A stretch of 64,000 nucleotides of DNA, taken from the NCBI GenBank assembly GCA_003249555.1, contig QKIQ01000067.1, positions 1-64,000 on the forward strand, written 5' to 3'. Origin of the DNA: Clostridia bacterium (GTDB lineage: Bacteria; Bacillota; Clostridia; Christensenellales; SZUA-584). Within the stretch, counting starts at the first letter, position 1; every line of letters begins with the position of its first letter. Below, piece after piece: positions 6,867 through 16,932 of the stretch. The translations under genes were made by a program, and so were the position numbers. The notes under the pieces were generated by a model. It was not told where the DNA came from and ran no database searches. It was given only the letters and a program-made list of their open reading frames with translations.

Positions 6867-9017
6867 ATGGGTCTGACAAATCAGTCCACAGGGCGCGGCG
6901 CAATGGAGAATACGCTGTATATTGAGCGTGCATTAAAGGATGACAAGGTGATCGCTCTAGCGGGCAACCCTAACGTAGGGAAGAGTACGGTGTTTAACAG
7001 CCTCACGGGGCTAAAACAGCACACGGGCAACTGGCCCGGAAAAACAGTCACGAACGCTCACGGGAGATACACACACATCGACAAAGGCTTCATCATGGTG
7101 GATTTGCCGGGTACATACTCGCTGATGGCTAACTCGGCTGAGGAAGAGGTCGCCAGAGATTTTATCTGCTTTGGCAATCCGGATGCCACGGTGGTGGTCG
7201 CTGATGCGACGTGCCTGGAGCGCAACTTAAATCTCGTGCTGCAAACGCTTGAGATCACCGGCAAGGTGGTGGTCTGTGTGAATTTGCTGGACGAAGCGAA
7301 ACGAAAGAAAATACGTATTGACTTAAAAACGCTGTCTGAACAGCTCGGCGTTCCGGTGATTGGCACAAGTGCGCGCAGCGGAAAAGGTCTCAATGAACTG
7401 ATGGATACAGTATATGCGATGTCGCAATCAGACGATAAGGCGCAGCCGCTTAAAATCACCTATGACGAAGCAATTGAAAGCGCTGTAAGCATAATAGAGC
7501 CAACGCTTCATGCGCTGCTTCGCGGGCAGCTTAATAGCCGCTGGGTGGCTCTCAAACTGCTCGATGCCGATGTTGCGCTGCTCGATGCAATTCGAAAATA
7601 TGTTGGATTTGACCTTGTGGACAATGAAACGGTTACAGAAAAGGTGGCACAAGCACGCGCGCTGCTGATCGAACGGCAAACCGACAGTGATGCTTTGCGT
7701 GACCGTATCGTATCCAGCATCGTGCGCCGCGCCGAGGCGATTTGCGCAAATACCGTCAAATTCGAAAACCTGATGTATAACCAGATAGACCGCCGCATCG
7801 ACAAGGTGCTGACGTCCAAGGTGTTTGGGCTGCCGATTATGCTGGCGCTGCTCGGTGTGATATTCTGGCTCACAATCACCGGCGCAAATTATCCGTCTGC
7901 ATTGCTGGCGGACGGTTTGTTCTGGGTGGAAGATCAGCTGACCGCATTCTTTTCATGGCTGGGTGCGCCTGCGTGGGTGCATGGCGTGCTTGTGCTCGGT
8001 ATATACCGAACGCTGGCTTGGGTGGTATCTGTGATGCTGCCGCCCATGACAATTTTTTTTCCGTTGTTTACACTGCTTGAGGACTTAGGCTACCTGCCGC
8101 GCGTGGCGTTCAATCTGGATAAATATTTCAAGAGAGCCTGTGCATGCGGCAAACAGGCGCTCACGATGTGTATGGGCTTTGGCTGCAATGCGGCGGGTGT
8201 GGTGGGCTGCCGTATCATCGAATCGCCCCGCGAGAGGCTGATTGCCACAATCACCAACAATTTTGTGCCGTGCAACGGTCGTTTCCCCACGTTGATAGCG
8301 GTCATTACGATGTTTTTCGCCGCTGTGGTGGCGGGACCGTTTCAGTCGGTGATTTCTGCAATGGTGTTGGTAGCAGTGATACTGTTCGGTATTGTGATGA
8401 CGCTGTTTATCTCCAAGCTGTTGTCCAAAACCATGCTCAAAGGTGTACCATCTTCTTTTACATTAGAGCTGCCGCCCTACAGAAAGCCACAGATCGGCCG
8501 AGTCATTGTGCGTTCAATATTTGACAGAACGCTGTTTGTCCTGGGGCGTGCCGTGTCCGTCGCCGCGCCGGCGGGGCTTGTGATTTGGGGGCTTGCCAAC
8601 ATCAATGTGGGCGGTTTAAGTCTGCTGGCGCACTGCGCGGCGCTTTTAGACCCTTTTGCGCGGCTTATCGGACTAGACGGGTTTATCCTCATGGCGTTCA
8701 TACTCGGGTTTCCCGCCAACGAGATTGTGGTACCCATAATTATCATGAGCTACATGGCGACGGGCAGCATGATTGAACTTGATTCGCTGGATCAGCTGAG
8801 ACAGCTGCTTGTGTCACATGGCTGGACGTGGCTCACGGCGGTGTGTATGATGCTGTTCAGCCTGTGTCACTGGCCATGCGGCACCACATGCTGGACAATA
8901 AAAAAGGAGACGCAGAGTTGGAAATGGACGGCGGTGTCGTTCCTTGTGCCCGCGGTGTGCGGCATCGTCGTCTGCTTTGTGGTGGCAAACACCGTGCGTT
9001 TGCTGGGCCTGACATAA
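6867..9017 (+). CDS. feoB: Ferrous iron (or Mn) transporter FeoB, first copy
   Basis: This 716-aa protein has an N-terminal G domain and a polytopic membrane domain importing Fe2+. GTPase motifs are GNPNVGKST (G1), NWPGKT (G2), DLPGTYS (G3) and NLLD (G4). The membrane core carries GFGCNAAG and PCNGRFP, differing from the GTGCSVPA/PCGAKLP of the second copy at 45.5 kb, so the two belong to different FeoB subgroups. The start is ATG 6867, 8 nt after GGAGGAGGAA; a GTG at 6846 overlaps that Shine-Dalgarno and is less likely. With a divergent MntR-type repressor beside it, manganese transport is a real alternative. A hairpin (ATGGGTAG/CTGCCCAT) lies shortly after the stop. Confidence 0.93.
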   Translation: MGLTNQSTGRGAMENTLYIERALKDDKVIALAGNPNVGKSTVFNSLTGLKQHTGNWPGKTVTNAHGRYTHIDKGFIMVDLPGTYSLMANSAEEEVARDFICFGNPDATVVVADATCLERNLNLVLQTLEITGKVVVCVNLLDEAKRKKIRIDLKTLSEQLGVPVIGTSARSGKGLNELMDTVYAMSQSDDKAQPLKITYDEAIESAVSIIEPTLHALLRGQLNSRWVALKLLDADVALLDAIRKYVGFDLVDNETVTEKVAQARALLIERQTDSDALRDRIVSSIVRRAEAICANTVKFENLMYNQIDRRIDKVLTSKVFGLPIMLALLGVIFWLTITGANYPSALLADGLFWVEDQLTAFFSWLGAPAWVHGVLVLGIYRTLAWVVSVMLPPMTIFFPLFTLLEDLGYLPRVAFNLDKYFKRACACGKQALTMCMGFGCNAAGVVGCRIIESPRERLIATITNNFVPCNGRFPTLIAVITMFFAAVVAGPFQSVISAMVLVAVILFGIVMTLFISKLLSKTMLKGVPSSFTLELPPYRKPQIGRVIVRSIFDRTLFVLGRAVSVAAPAGLVIWGLANINVGGLSLLAHCAALLDPFARLIGLDGFILMAFILGFPANEIVVPIIIMSYMATGSMIELDSLDQLRQLLVSHGWTWLTAVCMMLFSLCHWPCGTTCWTIKKETQSWKWTAVSFLVPAVCGIVVCFVVANTVRLLGLT

Positions 9018-9179
9018 GGATTAGGATGAGATGGGTAGGGGTATAGCGGAGTTCTGCCCATATCACAATTAGTCTAATAATGCAAACTATATAGCTTTAT
9101 TCAATATTAAATATTCCATATATAAACAAAATGCAAAGCGGAGAATAACCGTAGATATATTTGCAGCACCAGGTATTCG

Positions 9180-9245
9180 TTTAGCTACTTAACTATATTG
9201 ACATTTGATTCAGAAGCGATTATAATTTAGTTACTAAACTATATT
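9180..9245 (+). promoter_or_regulatory. Consensus promoter flanked by MarR operator repeats
   Basis: TTGACA (9198-9203) and TATAAT (9221-9226) are separated by exactly 17 bp. A 20-bp element, TTTAGYTACTWAACTATATT, occurs at 9180-9199 (overlapping -35) and again at 9226-9245 (overlapping the -10 end and start site), differing at two positions. Each contains an inverted TAGTT/AACTA core (perfect in the second copy). This is the geometry of an autorepressed MarR operon. Confidence 0.8.
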
Positions 9246-9280
9246 AGGGGGGGAATAATATAAAAGAATCTGTTTCTTTG

Positions 9281-9715
9281 ATGCTTGAGTTTTCAAAAAT
9301 ACAATTCAGGATCAGTTGTAATGATAGAAAGCCCCGAGAATTTGGCACCAAGCACAAGTTATATCAATCGGAGATTCATTTTATTGAAGCTGTAGAACCC
9401 GGGGACGGCATGAACGCCTCCCAGGTGGCAAAGAAATTGGGGATCACAAAAGGTGCGGTCACACAGATTGCGGATAAGCTTGTCAAAAAAGGGCTCGTTG
9501 AAAAATATAAGAGGGAGGGCAATAAAAAGGAGGTATATATCAAGTTAAAAAGCGACGGAGTTATTGCCTATGAAAACCACCAGTTTTTTCATAAGAAGCT
9601 CGGCGACAAAATGATCGAATACCTTGACGGCTTAAACCCTGAGCAAATGCAGGTTCTGATCGGCCTTTTGAATATCATTGACAAGAATTTACCTGATTTG
9701 AATAAGGAGGAATGA
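9281..9715 (+). CDS. MarR family transcriptional regulator
   Basis: This winged-helix protein has 144 aa from the ATG at 9281. The recognition region is MNASQVAKKLGITKGAVTQI followed by a wing with KKEVYIKL. It is preceded by a consensus promoter with two operator copies and followed 1 nt later by the flavodoxin-ferredoxin gene, so it very likely controls that gene and itself. The start is uncertain. The obvious Shine-Dalgarno (G7 at 9247-9253) is 27 nt from this ATG but 6 nt from an in-frame ATA at 9260, which would add KESVSL to the N-terminus; a TTG at 9278 is also possible. Confidence 0.88.
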   Translation: MLEFSKIQFRISCNDRKPREFGTKHKLYQSEIHFIEAVEPGDGMNASQVAKKLGITKGAVTQIADKLVKKGLVEKYKREGNKKEVYIKLKSDGVIAYENHQFFHKKLGDKMIEYLDGLNPEQMQVLIGLLNIIDKNLPDLNKEE

Positions 9716-9716
9716 T

Positions 9717-10598
9717 TTGAAGGTTTCAATAATTGTATTCAGTCCGTCGGGACATACTCTTAAGGCTGCAAATATTTTTAGAGAGAAATTTATAAAAAAG
9801 GGCGTATCAGCGCAGTTGATCAATATAACAAAGAATCCAAATTACCTGAATGAAGGTAGCATCAAAAAGCAATTAGAAAAGGACCTTGATGCACATGATG
9901 TGATTCTTATCGGTGGGCCGATATATGCTGGACATATGGAAGCTCATGTTTTGAGGCTAATCCGGCAGTTTCCCAATGTGGGTGGGAAATTCGGGGCGCT
10001 GGCCGTTCCGTTTGCCACATACGGTGGCGTTCACAGTAGCGTAGCCCTAGAAGAGATGGGCACGCTGTTAAAGAAACGAAAGCGCAAATCAATACTTGGC
10101 GTAAAAATTGCGGCGGAGCATACGCTGACAAAAACCGCTTCAAAAACCATATACAAGGACAGGCCCGCAAGTGATGAAGCGAATATTATTGCAAAAGCTG
10201 TAGACGAGATCATCACGTCCGCTTCGCAGGATGCCGGTGACATCAAAGATATAAGTAAAGCGTTTTGCTATTCGAAGCCGGTTGAGCGAGTGATGTTTAA
10301 GCTGTTCAGCCAAGAAGCGATACACAAAAAGTTTAAGCACGTTTCTATCGATTCAGGGAAATGCATACAGTGCAAAAAATGCATATCCGTGTGTCCTGTC
10401 AACATGTTTGATTTTGTCGATGGGCAGGTTAATATATGCAAAGACCGAAGGCAATGTATCCTTTGCGCCGAATGCTATCATCATTGCCCCGCCAGTGCGA
10501 TCGTCCACCCGTATATAGAACCCGCCAAGGTGAGATTGAAAGACGGAAACGCGTATGTGGAAAAAGTGCCATCGGCAATTTATTCTAGAGGCGAATAG
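9717..10598 (+). CDS. EFR1-type flavodoxin/4Fe-4S ferredoxin fusion protein
   Basis: This 293-aa electron-transfer protein starts with a flavodoxin-like FMN domain (FSPSGHTLKAANIF near residue 8, GGPIYAGHMEAHV near 66). It ends with two [4Fe-4S] motifs, CIQCKKCISVCP (about 221-232) and CILCAECYHHCP (about 248-259). Such EFR1 family proteins are common in anaerobes, with partners unknown. The start is TTG 9717, 3 nt after AAGGAGG read from the MarR gene end; no ATG fits. It is co-transcribed with the MarR regulator, suggesting induction by a small molecule or redox stress. Confidence 0.88.
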   Translation: MKVSIIVFSPSGHTLKAANIFREKFIKKGVSAQLINITKNPNYLNEGSIKKQLEKDLDAHDVILIGGPIYAGHMEAHVLRLIRQFPNVGGKFGALAVPFATYGGVHSSVALEEMGTLLKKRKRKSILGVKIAAEHTLTKTASKTIYKDRPASDEANIIAKAVDEIITSASQDAGDIKDISKAFCYSKPVERVMFKLFSQEAIHKKFKHVSIDSGKCIQCKKCISVCPVNMFDFVDGQVNICKDRRQCILCAECYHHCPASAIVHPYIEPAKVRLKDGNAYVEKVPSAIYSRGE

Positions 10599-10753
10599 AA
10601 TTTGCAAACACATATTTAATGAAAGAAGAGGTGGGTGGAAGGGCGGGGCCGCGCCTGGGAGTATGGCTAATTCGTTTGTGCTAAACGGGACGTAAGCATT
10701 TTACAGCCGAATGGGCGCGAATACTCTATTGTTCTAACCTTTAGACTAATATC

Positions 10754-10801
10754 AAAATACGAATGGCGAGCAGGCGTTTGCTTCATCATTCGTATTTTTT
10801 T
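10754..10801 (+). terminator. Terminator after the MarR/EFR1 operon
   Basis: AAAATACGAATG pairs with CATTCGTATTTT (12 bp) across a 21-nt loop and ends in a T run. The rest of the 410-bp gap 10599-11008 holds no supported gene. Confidence 0.75.
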
Positions 10802-10925
10802 ATTATAGCGAACCATACTCGCGCAATATACTAAAAAATACCGCCGATAATTGCCTAACAAGATCATATCAGTGATAAAACACGAACATTAATTATTATG
10901 TGATGTGTAAAAGTATGCGATTTTA

Positions 10926-10954
10926 TTGACACGGACAGGTCTGTCAATTAGACT
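10926..10954 (+). promoter_or_regulatory. Probable promoter of the purine operon
   Basis: TTGACA (10926-10931) and a weak TAGACT (10949-10954) are 17 bp apart, about 55 bp upstream of purE. ATTGACA/TGTCAAT forms an inverted repeat over the -35 and spacer, a possible repressor site. I see no purine riboswitch core. Confidence 0.5.
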
Positions 10955-11008
10955 AAATCTATCAATAAAAGTTTTGATTAATATATTTTACGAAGGAGTA
11001 AGCAAAGT

Positions 11009-11503
11009 TTGAAAGTCGCTGTTATCATGGGGTCTATATCCGACCTGCCAGTGCTCGAAAAGACGATAAAAACATTAAAATGCTTCGGCGTAGACGTAGA
11101 GGCGCGGGTGTTAAGCGCTCACAGAACACCGGATGAAGCGCACGCTTTTGCCGCAGGCGCACAAAACGTAGGTATTGAGGTCATCATCGCAGCGGCAGGC
11201 AAGGCTGCGCACTTAGCAGGCGTGCTTGCGGCATACACCACAATGCCGGTAATCGGGCTGCCGGTGAAATCTTCCACGATGGACGGGCTGGATTCGCTGC
11301 TCTCCACGGTGCAGATGCCGCCCGGTATTCCTGTGGCCACAGTGGCAATCAACGGTGCGGAAAACGCCGCGCTGCTTGCTGTGCAGATGCTATCATTAAA
11401 ATACCCGGAATTGAAACAAAAGCTCGCCGATCACAAAAAGGATATGGCGGAGAAGGTCTTAGAATCGAATAAAAATCTTCAAAAGGAGATCGAAATATTA
11501 TGA
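11009..11503 (+). CDS. purE: N5-carboxyaminoimidazole ribonucleotide mutase PurE
   Basis: This 164-aa enzyme of de novo IMP synthesis converts N5-CAIR to CAIR (or fixes CO2 directly on AIR in class II forms). Signatures are [12 protein letters not shown] (5-16), [10 protein letters not shown] near 37-46, [14 protein letters not shown] near 61-74, and [10 protein letters not shown] near 101-110. The SAHRT loop fits class I. No PurK is visible in the window. The start is TTG 11009 after GAAGGAG. It opens the pur operon and overlaps purC by 4 nt (ATGA). Confidence 0.96.
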   Translation: MKVAVIMGSISDLPVLEKTIKTLKCFGVDVEARVLSAHRTPDEAHAFAAGAQNVGIEVIIAAAGKAAHLAGVLAAYTTMPVIGLPVKSSTMDGLDSLLSTVQMPPGIPVATVAINGAENAALLAVQMLSLKYPELKQKLADHKKDMAEKVLESNKNLQKEIEIL

Positions 11504-12207
11504 AGCAACTAAACCAGATTTACGAAGGCAAGGCCAAAAAAGTATACGCGACGGATGATGCCGATTGCGTGATTGTGTCTTACAAGGACGATGCGACAGC
11601 CTTTAACGGGCAAAAACGCGGCACCATCGTTGGCAAAGGTGTGGTGAACAACAAGGTGTCAAACCACTTCTTTAAGCTTCTTGAGAGCAAGGGGATTCCC
11701 ACGCATTACGTTGAGCAGCTTTCTGACCGTGAAACGGTGGTCAAGAAGGTGGAGATTGTGCCGGTTGAGGTCATTGTGAGAAACAAGGCGGCCGGAAGCT
11801 TTTCCAAGCGCATGGGCATAGAGGAAGGCACACAGCTTAAGTGCGCCATACTCGAATACAGCTATAAAAACGATGAGCTGGGAGATCCGTTTATCAACTC
11901 TTACTACGTGCGGGCGCTCGGCCTTGCGACGGATGAGGAGATGGACAAGATTAAGAACATTTCCTTCAAGGTTAATGAAATTTTGACTGCGTATTTAAAG
12001 GATTTTGGCGTAGAGCTGATTGATTTCAAGCTCGAGTTCGGGCGTTTCCACGGCGAAATCATCCTTGCCGACGAAATTTCGCCCGATACATGCCGCTTCT
12101 GGGATATCGAAACAGGTAAGAAGCTCGACAAAGACCGCTTCCGCAGGGACTTAGGCGATGTCGAGGAAGCGTACAAAGAAATTATCAGCAGACTGATGGG
12201 AGAATAA
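11500..12207 (+). CDS. purC: SAICAR synthetase PurC
   Basis: This 235-aa enzyme joins aspartate to CAIR with ATP. It is full length, with YEGKAKKVY near 9-17, [13 protein letters not shown], and the late motif [15 protein letters not shown] that binds nucleotide and metal. The start overlaps the purE stop (ATGA), indicating translational coupling, with AAAAGGAG upstream. Confidence 0.97.
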   Translation: MKQLNQIYEGKAKKVYATDDADCVIVSYKDDATAFNGQKRGTIVGKGVVNNKVSNHFFKLLESKGIPTHYVEQLSDRETVVKKVEIVPVEVIVRNKAAGSFSKRMGIEEGTQLKCAILEYSYKNDELGDPFINSYYVRALGLATDEEMDKIKNISFKVNEILTAYLKDFGVELIDFKLEFGRFHGEIILADEISPDTCRFWDIETGKKLDKDRFRRDLGDVEEAYKEIISRLMGE

Positions 12208-12208
12208 A

Positions 12209-13666
12209 ATGCCCCTTCATATTAAACATCTTACGCCGTATGAGCGGCTGAAGCCGGATGACGACGCCATGCATGAAGAATGCGGCGTCTTCGGCATTTT
12301 TTGTCCGGACGGCAGTATTGAGCCGACCGAGGCGGCATACTACGGTCTTTTATCATTGCAGCATCGCGGTCAGGAGAGCGCGGGTATTGCGGTTGCCAAA
12401 AACAGCCGTATCGATTATCACAAAGACATGGGTCTTGTGAGCGAGGCGTTTAAATCGGGTCTTGAAAAGCTCTTGGGGGGATACGCTGCTATCGGACATG
12501 TGCGTTATTCCACGATGGGTGACAGTTTGCTTGCCAATGCGCAGCCGCTCGTCATCAGCTCAAAGAAAGGGCATATCGCACTGGCGCATAACGGTAATCT
12601 TATCAATGCCAAAGAACTCAGAGAAGAGATGGAGAACGCCGGCGCCATGTTTCAGACAACCATCGATTCAGAGGTGATCGCGAGCCTTATCGCAAAGCAC
12701 AGCGGTGAAGGCATCATTGAAGCGGTGACCAAGACGATGGGCAGGCTGAAAGGCAGCTATGCGCTTGTCATCATGACGCCGGATATGTTGATCGGCGTGC
12801 GAGATCCCAAGGGCATACGGCCAATCGCGCTCGGGCGCATTGACGGTACTTATATGTTTGCGTCCGAATCCAGTGCATTTGACGCAATCGGCGCGGAGTT
12901 TATACGCGATCTTCGCCCGGGGGAAATTGTTGTGGCCGATAAATGCGGCTTGAAGTCGTATCAGGGGCCTCACGCGCAGGAAACCGCGCTTTGCATATTT
13001 GAATATGTCTATTTTGCGCGGCCGGATTCGGATATTGACGGCATACCGGTGCACAAGGCACGTGAAAAGGCGGGTGAAATGCTGGCGCTTGCGTCGCCTG
13101 TGGATGCAGATGTGGTGGCGGCAGTGCCGGACAGCGCCATGGCCGCGGCCATGGGTTATGCCAAACAGTCGGGGATTCCGTATACCATTGCTTTGTCTAA
13201 AAATCGTTACGTGGGACGGACATTTATACAACCGTCGCAGTGCAAGCGAGAGATGAGCGTCAACATCAAGCTCAACGCGTTAAAGCGGAATGTGCGCGGC
13301 AAGCGACTGGTGCTTGTGGACGATTCTATCGTGCGCGGCACCACCTCAAAAAGAATCGTGGAAATGCTGAAACTAGCGGGAGCCAAAGAGGTGCATATGC
13401 GCATCAGCTCGCCGCCTATAAAGTTCCCATGCTTTTTTGGCATCGATACATCCTCGCACGACCAGCTCATTGGGGCAAAGAACTCGGTTGAGGAGATAAG
13501 AAAGCGAATCGGCGCTGATTCCCTGTATTATCTTTCGATTGAAGATCTTTTGAAAACGGTGGAAGGAGCGGCATGCAATTTTTGTGTGGGCTGTTTCAAC
13601 GGTAAATATCCCGATGATGTGAGCGGCCTGCTGAAATGCGGGAAAAAGAACATACTCGATAAATAA
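12209..13666 (+). CDS. purF: Amidophosphoribosyltransferase PurF
   Basis: This 485-aa enzyme makes phosphoribosylamine from PRPP and glutamine, the first committed step. A propeptide of 24 residues precedes CGVFGIF; Cys25 should become the N-terminal nucleophile after processing. The PRPP loop is LVDDSIVRGTTSKR, and the C-terminal CNFCVGC fits the [4Fe-4S]-containing Bacillus-type enzyme. The start lies 1 nt after the purC stop, with Shine-Dalgarno GGGAG inside the purC end. Confidence 0.97.
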   Translation: MPLHIKHLTPYERLKPDDDAMHEECGVFGIFCPDGSIEPTEAAYYGLLSLQHRGQESAGIAVAKNSRIDYHKDMGLVSEAFKSGLEKLLGGYAAIGHVRYSTMGDSLLANAQPLVISSKKGHIALAHNGNLINAKELREEMENAGAMFQTTIDSEVIASLIAKHSGEGIIEAVTKTMGRLKGSYALVIMTPDMLIGVRDPKGIRPIALGRIDGTYMFASESSAFDAIGAEFIRDLRPGEIVVADKCGLKSYQGPHAQETALCIFEYVYFARPDSDIDGIPVHKAREKAGEMLALASPVDADVVAAVPDSAMAAAMGYAKQSGIPYTIALSKNRYVGRTFIQPSQCKREMSVNIKLNALKRNVRGKRLVLVDDSIVRGTTSKRIVEMLKLAGAKEVHMRISSPPIKFPCFFGIDTSSHDQLIGAKNSVEEIRKRIGADSLYYLSIEDLLKTVEGAACNFCVGCFNGKYPDDVSGLLKCGKKNILDK

Positions 13667-13675
13667 GGAGAGTTT

Positions 13676-14689
13676 ATGGCTTATACATATAAAGACGCGG
13701 GCGTCGATGTGGAGGCGGGCTATAAGGCTGTGAGCCTCATGAAGGAGCACGCCGCAACCACATTCAATAACCACGTGCTTCAGGGGCTTGGCTCCTTTGG
13801 CGGCATGTACGACAATGGCAACGGGCAAGTTCTTGTGTCAGGCACGGATGGCGTGGGCACAAAGCTCAAAGCCGCATTTGTTTTGGATAAGCACGATACG
13901 GTGGGTATCGACTGTGTGGCGATGTGCGTGAACGACGTTGTCTGCCACGGCGCCAAGCCGATGTTTTTTCTGGACTACATTGCTACAGGCAAGCTGGATC
14001 CCATTGTCGCCGCTGATATTGTAAAAGGCGTTGCGGCGGGCTGCCGCGAGGCGGGCTGTGCGCTCATCGGCGGCGAAACCGCTGAAATGCCCGGCTTCTA
14101 CAGTTCGGGGGAATATGACATGGCGGGATTTTGCGTGGGCAGTGTGGATAAAGACAAGCTCATTAACGGAAGCCGTATAGAAGTGGGAGATGTGCTGGTC
14201 GGGCTAGGTTCATCGGGCATCCACAGCAACGGCTTTTCTCTCGTGCGCAAGCTGATTCATATGGACAGAAAAATACTTGCGACCTACATTGAATCTTTAG
14301 GGAAAACAATGGGCGAGGAATTGTTAACCCCCACGCGTATATATGTCAAGACATTGCTGGCGCTTATTGAGCGCTTCCCCATCAAAGGTGCGGCGCACAT
14401 TACGGGCGGCGGTTTTATTGAGAATATTCCGCGAATATTGCCAAGTGGTCTCGGAGCGGAGATTAAGCTTAATAGCTGGGACATGTTGCCGGTGTTCAAA
14501 CTGTTGGTCAGTGAAGCAAAATTAAAAACACGCGATGCATACAATACTTTCAATATGGGTATCGGCATGGTGCTGGCGGTAAATCCAAGCATCGCAGACG
14601 ATGTGGTTTCTGCGGCGCGGGAGCTGGGTGAGAAAGCGTTTGTCATCGGTCATGTCACAGAAGGCGAGGGCATTAGGCTGTGCGAATAG
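13676..14689 (+). CDS. purM: AIR synthetase PurM
   Basis: This 337-aa cyclo-ligase converts FGAM to AIR with ATP. Motifs include [10 protein letters not shown] near 60-69, the metal and nucleotide region [17 protein letters not shown], and [11 protein letters not shown] near 136-146. The start is ATG 13676 behind AAGGAGAG. Its last 10 nt overlap the purN start. Confidence 0.97.
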   Translation: MAYTYKDAGVDVEAGYKAVSLMKEHAATTFNNHVLQGLGSFGGMYDNGNGQVLVSGTDGVGTKLKAAFVLDKHDTVGIDCVAMCVNDVVCHGAKPMFFLDYIATGKLDPIVAADIVKGVAAGCREAGCALIGGETAEMPGFYSSGEYDMAGFCVGSVDKDKLINGSRIEVGDVLVGLGSSGIHSNGFSLVRKLIHMDRKILATYIESLGKTMGEELLTPTRIYVKTLLALIERFPIKGAAHITGGGFIENIPRILPSGLGAEIKLNSWDMLPVFKLLVSEAKLKTRDAYNTFNMGIGMVLAVNPSIADDVVSAARELGEKAFVIGHVTEGEGIRLCE

Positions 14690-15306
14690 AAAGACTGGTC
14701 GTGATGGTGTCGGGCGGCGGCACGAATTTTCAGGCCATACTGGACGCCTGTGAGGACGGACGCATCGGTGCGTGCGTGGCGGGCGTGATTGCCAGCAAGC
14801 CCGGCGTTTATGCGCTGGAGCGTGCGGAAAAAGCGGGTTTGCCAAGCATTGTGATTTCGCCGAAGGAGTTTGATAACCAGCAGACGCACGACGAAGCCGT
14901 CATCAGAGCCATTGAAGGCTTTGGCGGACAGGCGGTGGTGCTGGCGGGCTATATGTCGATACTCGGCCCCGCTCTTGTGAGCCGGTTCCCCATTGTGAAC
15001 ATTCATCCGGCGCTGATTCCGTCATTTTGCGGCAAGGGTTATTACGGCAAGCGTGTCCATGCCGCCGTGCTTGAGTACGGTGCAAAGATATCGGGCGCGA
15101 CGGTGCATTTTGTAGATGAGGGCACCGATACCGGCCCTATTATTATGCAAAAATGTGTGGACGTGCTGGACGACGATACACCGGAAACGCTCGCGGCACG
15201 CATACTCAAAGTGGAGCATGAAATACTTGTTAAATCCGTGTCGTTGCTCTGCGAAGGCCGGCTGGAGCTTTGCGGCCGCCGAGTCAGGATAAATCCTAAA
15301 GTCTAA
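14680..15306 (+). CDS. purN: GAR transformylase PurN
   Basis: This 208-aa enzyme transfers formyl from 10-formyl-THF to [15 protein letters not shown] (10-21) binds phosphate, and the catalytic Asn-His-Asp triad is visible in [10 protein letters not shown] and the later [13 protein letters not shown]. The start is GTG 14680, inside the end of purM, with GAGGG upstream. An 83-bp spacer with two short hairpins separates it from purH. Confidence 0.96.
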   Translation: MRIERLVVMVSGGGTNFQAILDACEDGRIGACVAGVIASKPGVYALERAEKAGLPSIVISPKEFDNQQTHDEAVIRAIEGFGGQAVVLAGYMSILGPALVSRFPIVNIHPALIPSFCGKGYYGKRVHAAVLEYGAKISGATVHFVDEGTDTGPIIMQKCVDVLDDDTPETLAARILKVEHEILVKSVSLLCEGRLELCGRRVRINPKV

Positions 15307-15389
15307 AGGAATCATGCCGTCATGGCATAAGCCGTAGGGGCGGCCAGCGGCCGTCCGCTTCAAGCATATTAAATTTGGAGGTTTGACAT

Positions 15390-16922
15390 ATGAAAAGAGC
15401 TTTTTTGAGCGTGTTTGACAAAACGGGCGTTGTGGACTTTGCAAAAGGCCTCGAAAGTCTTGGCTTTGAAATTCTATCAACAGGCGGCACGCAGCACGCG
15501 TTGGAACAGGCGGGCGTGAAGGTCACAAACGTGTCGGACATCACGGGCTTCCCCGAATGCCTCGACGGACGTGTCAAAACACTGCATCCCAAAATTCATG
15601 CGGGCATACTTGCGATGCGTGGCAGCGTTGACCATATGGCACAGGTGGAAAAGCTTGGTGTGGGGCTGATCGATGTTGTGGCGGTCAACCTGTATCCGTT
15701 CAAGGCGACAATATCCAAGCAAGACGTGACGCTGGAAGAAGCGATTGAGAATATCGATATCGGCGGCCCGACCATGCTGCGCGCGGCGGCGAAAAACTGG
15801 CAGGATGTGGCGTCTATTGTGGACCCCGCCGACTATGAGCGCGTGCTAGATGAGCTTAAAAACGGCAGCGTGACCAAAGAAACAAAGTTTGACCTGTGCG
15901 TCAAGGTGTTTGAACATACAGCGGCATATGACGCGCTGATATCCGCATATTTGCGTGAACAGAACGGCGGCGGGTATCCCGAAAAGCTGACGATTACATA
16001 TGAGAAGGTGCAGGGCATGCGCTACGGAGAGAACCCGCATCAGAGTGCCGCGTTTTACAAAGAACCGATCGGTACGCAGGGTACGCTGGCCGAGGCGCAG
16101 CAGCTTTGGGGCAAGGAGCTCTCGTTCAACAACATCAACGACACAAACGGCGCGTTGGACTGCCTGCGCGAGTTTGAGGAAATCACCGTGGTGGCATCCA
16201 AGCATGCCAACCCGTGCGGTGTGGGCAGTGCGGACACTTTGTATGACGCATACATGAAGGCTTACAGTGCGGATCCGGTATCTATATACGGCGGTATCGT
16301 GGCGGTGAATGCCGAGGTCGATAAGAAAACAGCCGAAGAGATGATCAAAACGTTTTTGGAGATTATTATCGCGCCCGGTTTTGCGGATGATGCACTTGAA
16401 GTGCTCAAGACAAAAAAGAACCTGCGCTTGCTGCTGCTTAAAGACATTTCAGCAAAGGTGAAGCCTTGCGCGATTGAGCTCAAAAAGCCGCTGGGCGGTC
16501 TGCTCGTGCAGCAGCCGGATACGATGCTATATGAGGGAGAGCTTGTGACCGTGACCAAGCGCGTGCCGACGGAAAAAGAACTCGAAGACTTAAAATTCGC
16601 ATGGAAGATCGTCAAGCATATCAAATCCAACGGCATTTCGGTGGCCAAGGATTTAAAGACGCTGGGGCTCGGGCCTGGGCAGGTGTCGCGCATATGGGCT
16701 GCGGAGGCCGCTTTGCAGCGCGCCGGCGAAGAGGTGAAAGGCGCGGTGCTTGCGTCTGACGCTTATTTCCCGTTCGACGACTGCGTTCGCCTTGCGGCAA
16801 GCTATGGCATAAGCGCCATCATTCAGCCGGGCGGCAGTATCCGCGATGAGGATTCTATCAAAGCTTGTGATGAACTGGGAATAGCGATGGTGTTCACGGG
16901 CATGAGGCATTTTAAACATTAA
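15390..16922 (+). CDS. purH: Bifunctional AICAR transformylase/IMP cyclohydrolase PurH
   Basis: This 510-aa enzyme performs the last two steps to IMP. The N-terminal IMP cyclohydrolase domain (about 1-190) shows [15 protein letters not shown] and the STGGT loop. The transformylase domain has the KHANPCGVG motif with its catalytic Lys-His and the late [19 protein letters not shown] segment ([14 protein letters not shown]). The start is ATG 15390 after TTGGAGG. Confidence 0.97.
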   Translation: MKRAFLSVFDKTGVVDFAKGLESLGFEILSTGGTQHALEQAGVKVTNVSDITGFPECLDGRVKTLHPKIHAGILAMRGSVDHMAQVEKLGVGLIDVVAVNLYPFKATISKQDVTLEEAIENIDIGGPTMLRAAAKNWQDVASIVDPADYERVLDELKNGSVTKETKFDLCVKVFEHTAAYDALISAYLREQNGGGYPEKLTITYEKVQGMRYGENPHQSAAFYKEPIGTQGTLAEAQQLWGKELSFNNINDTNGALDCLREFEEITVVASKHANPCGVGSADTLYDAYMKAYSADPVSIYGGIVAVNAEVDKKTAEEMIKTFLEIIIAPGFADDALEVLKTKKNLRLLLLKDISAKVKPCAIELKKPLGGLLVQQPDTMLYEGELVTVTKRVPTEKELEDLKFAWKIVKHIKSNGISVAKDLKTLGLGPGQVSRIWAAEAALQRAGEEVKGAVLASDAYFPFDDCVRLAASYGISAIIQPGGSIRDEDSIKACDELGIAMVFTGMRHFKH

Positions 16923-16932
16923 GGAGCAGGAC

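Noticed and set aside
10886..10900. Possible PurR box (AAAACACGAACATT) upstream of purE
   Set aside because: It is one imperfect arm only and lacks the inverted second box expected for PurR; not strong enough to report as a site.
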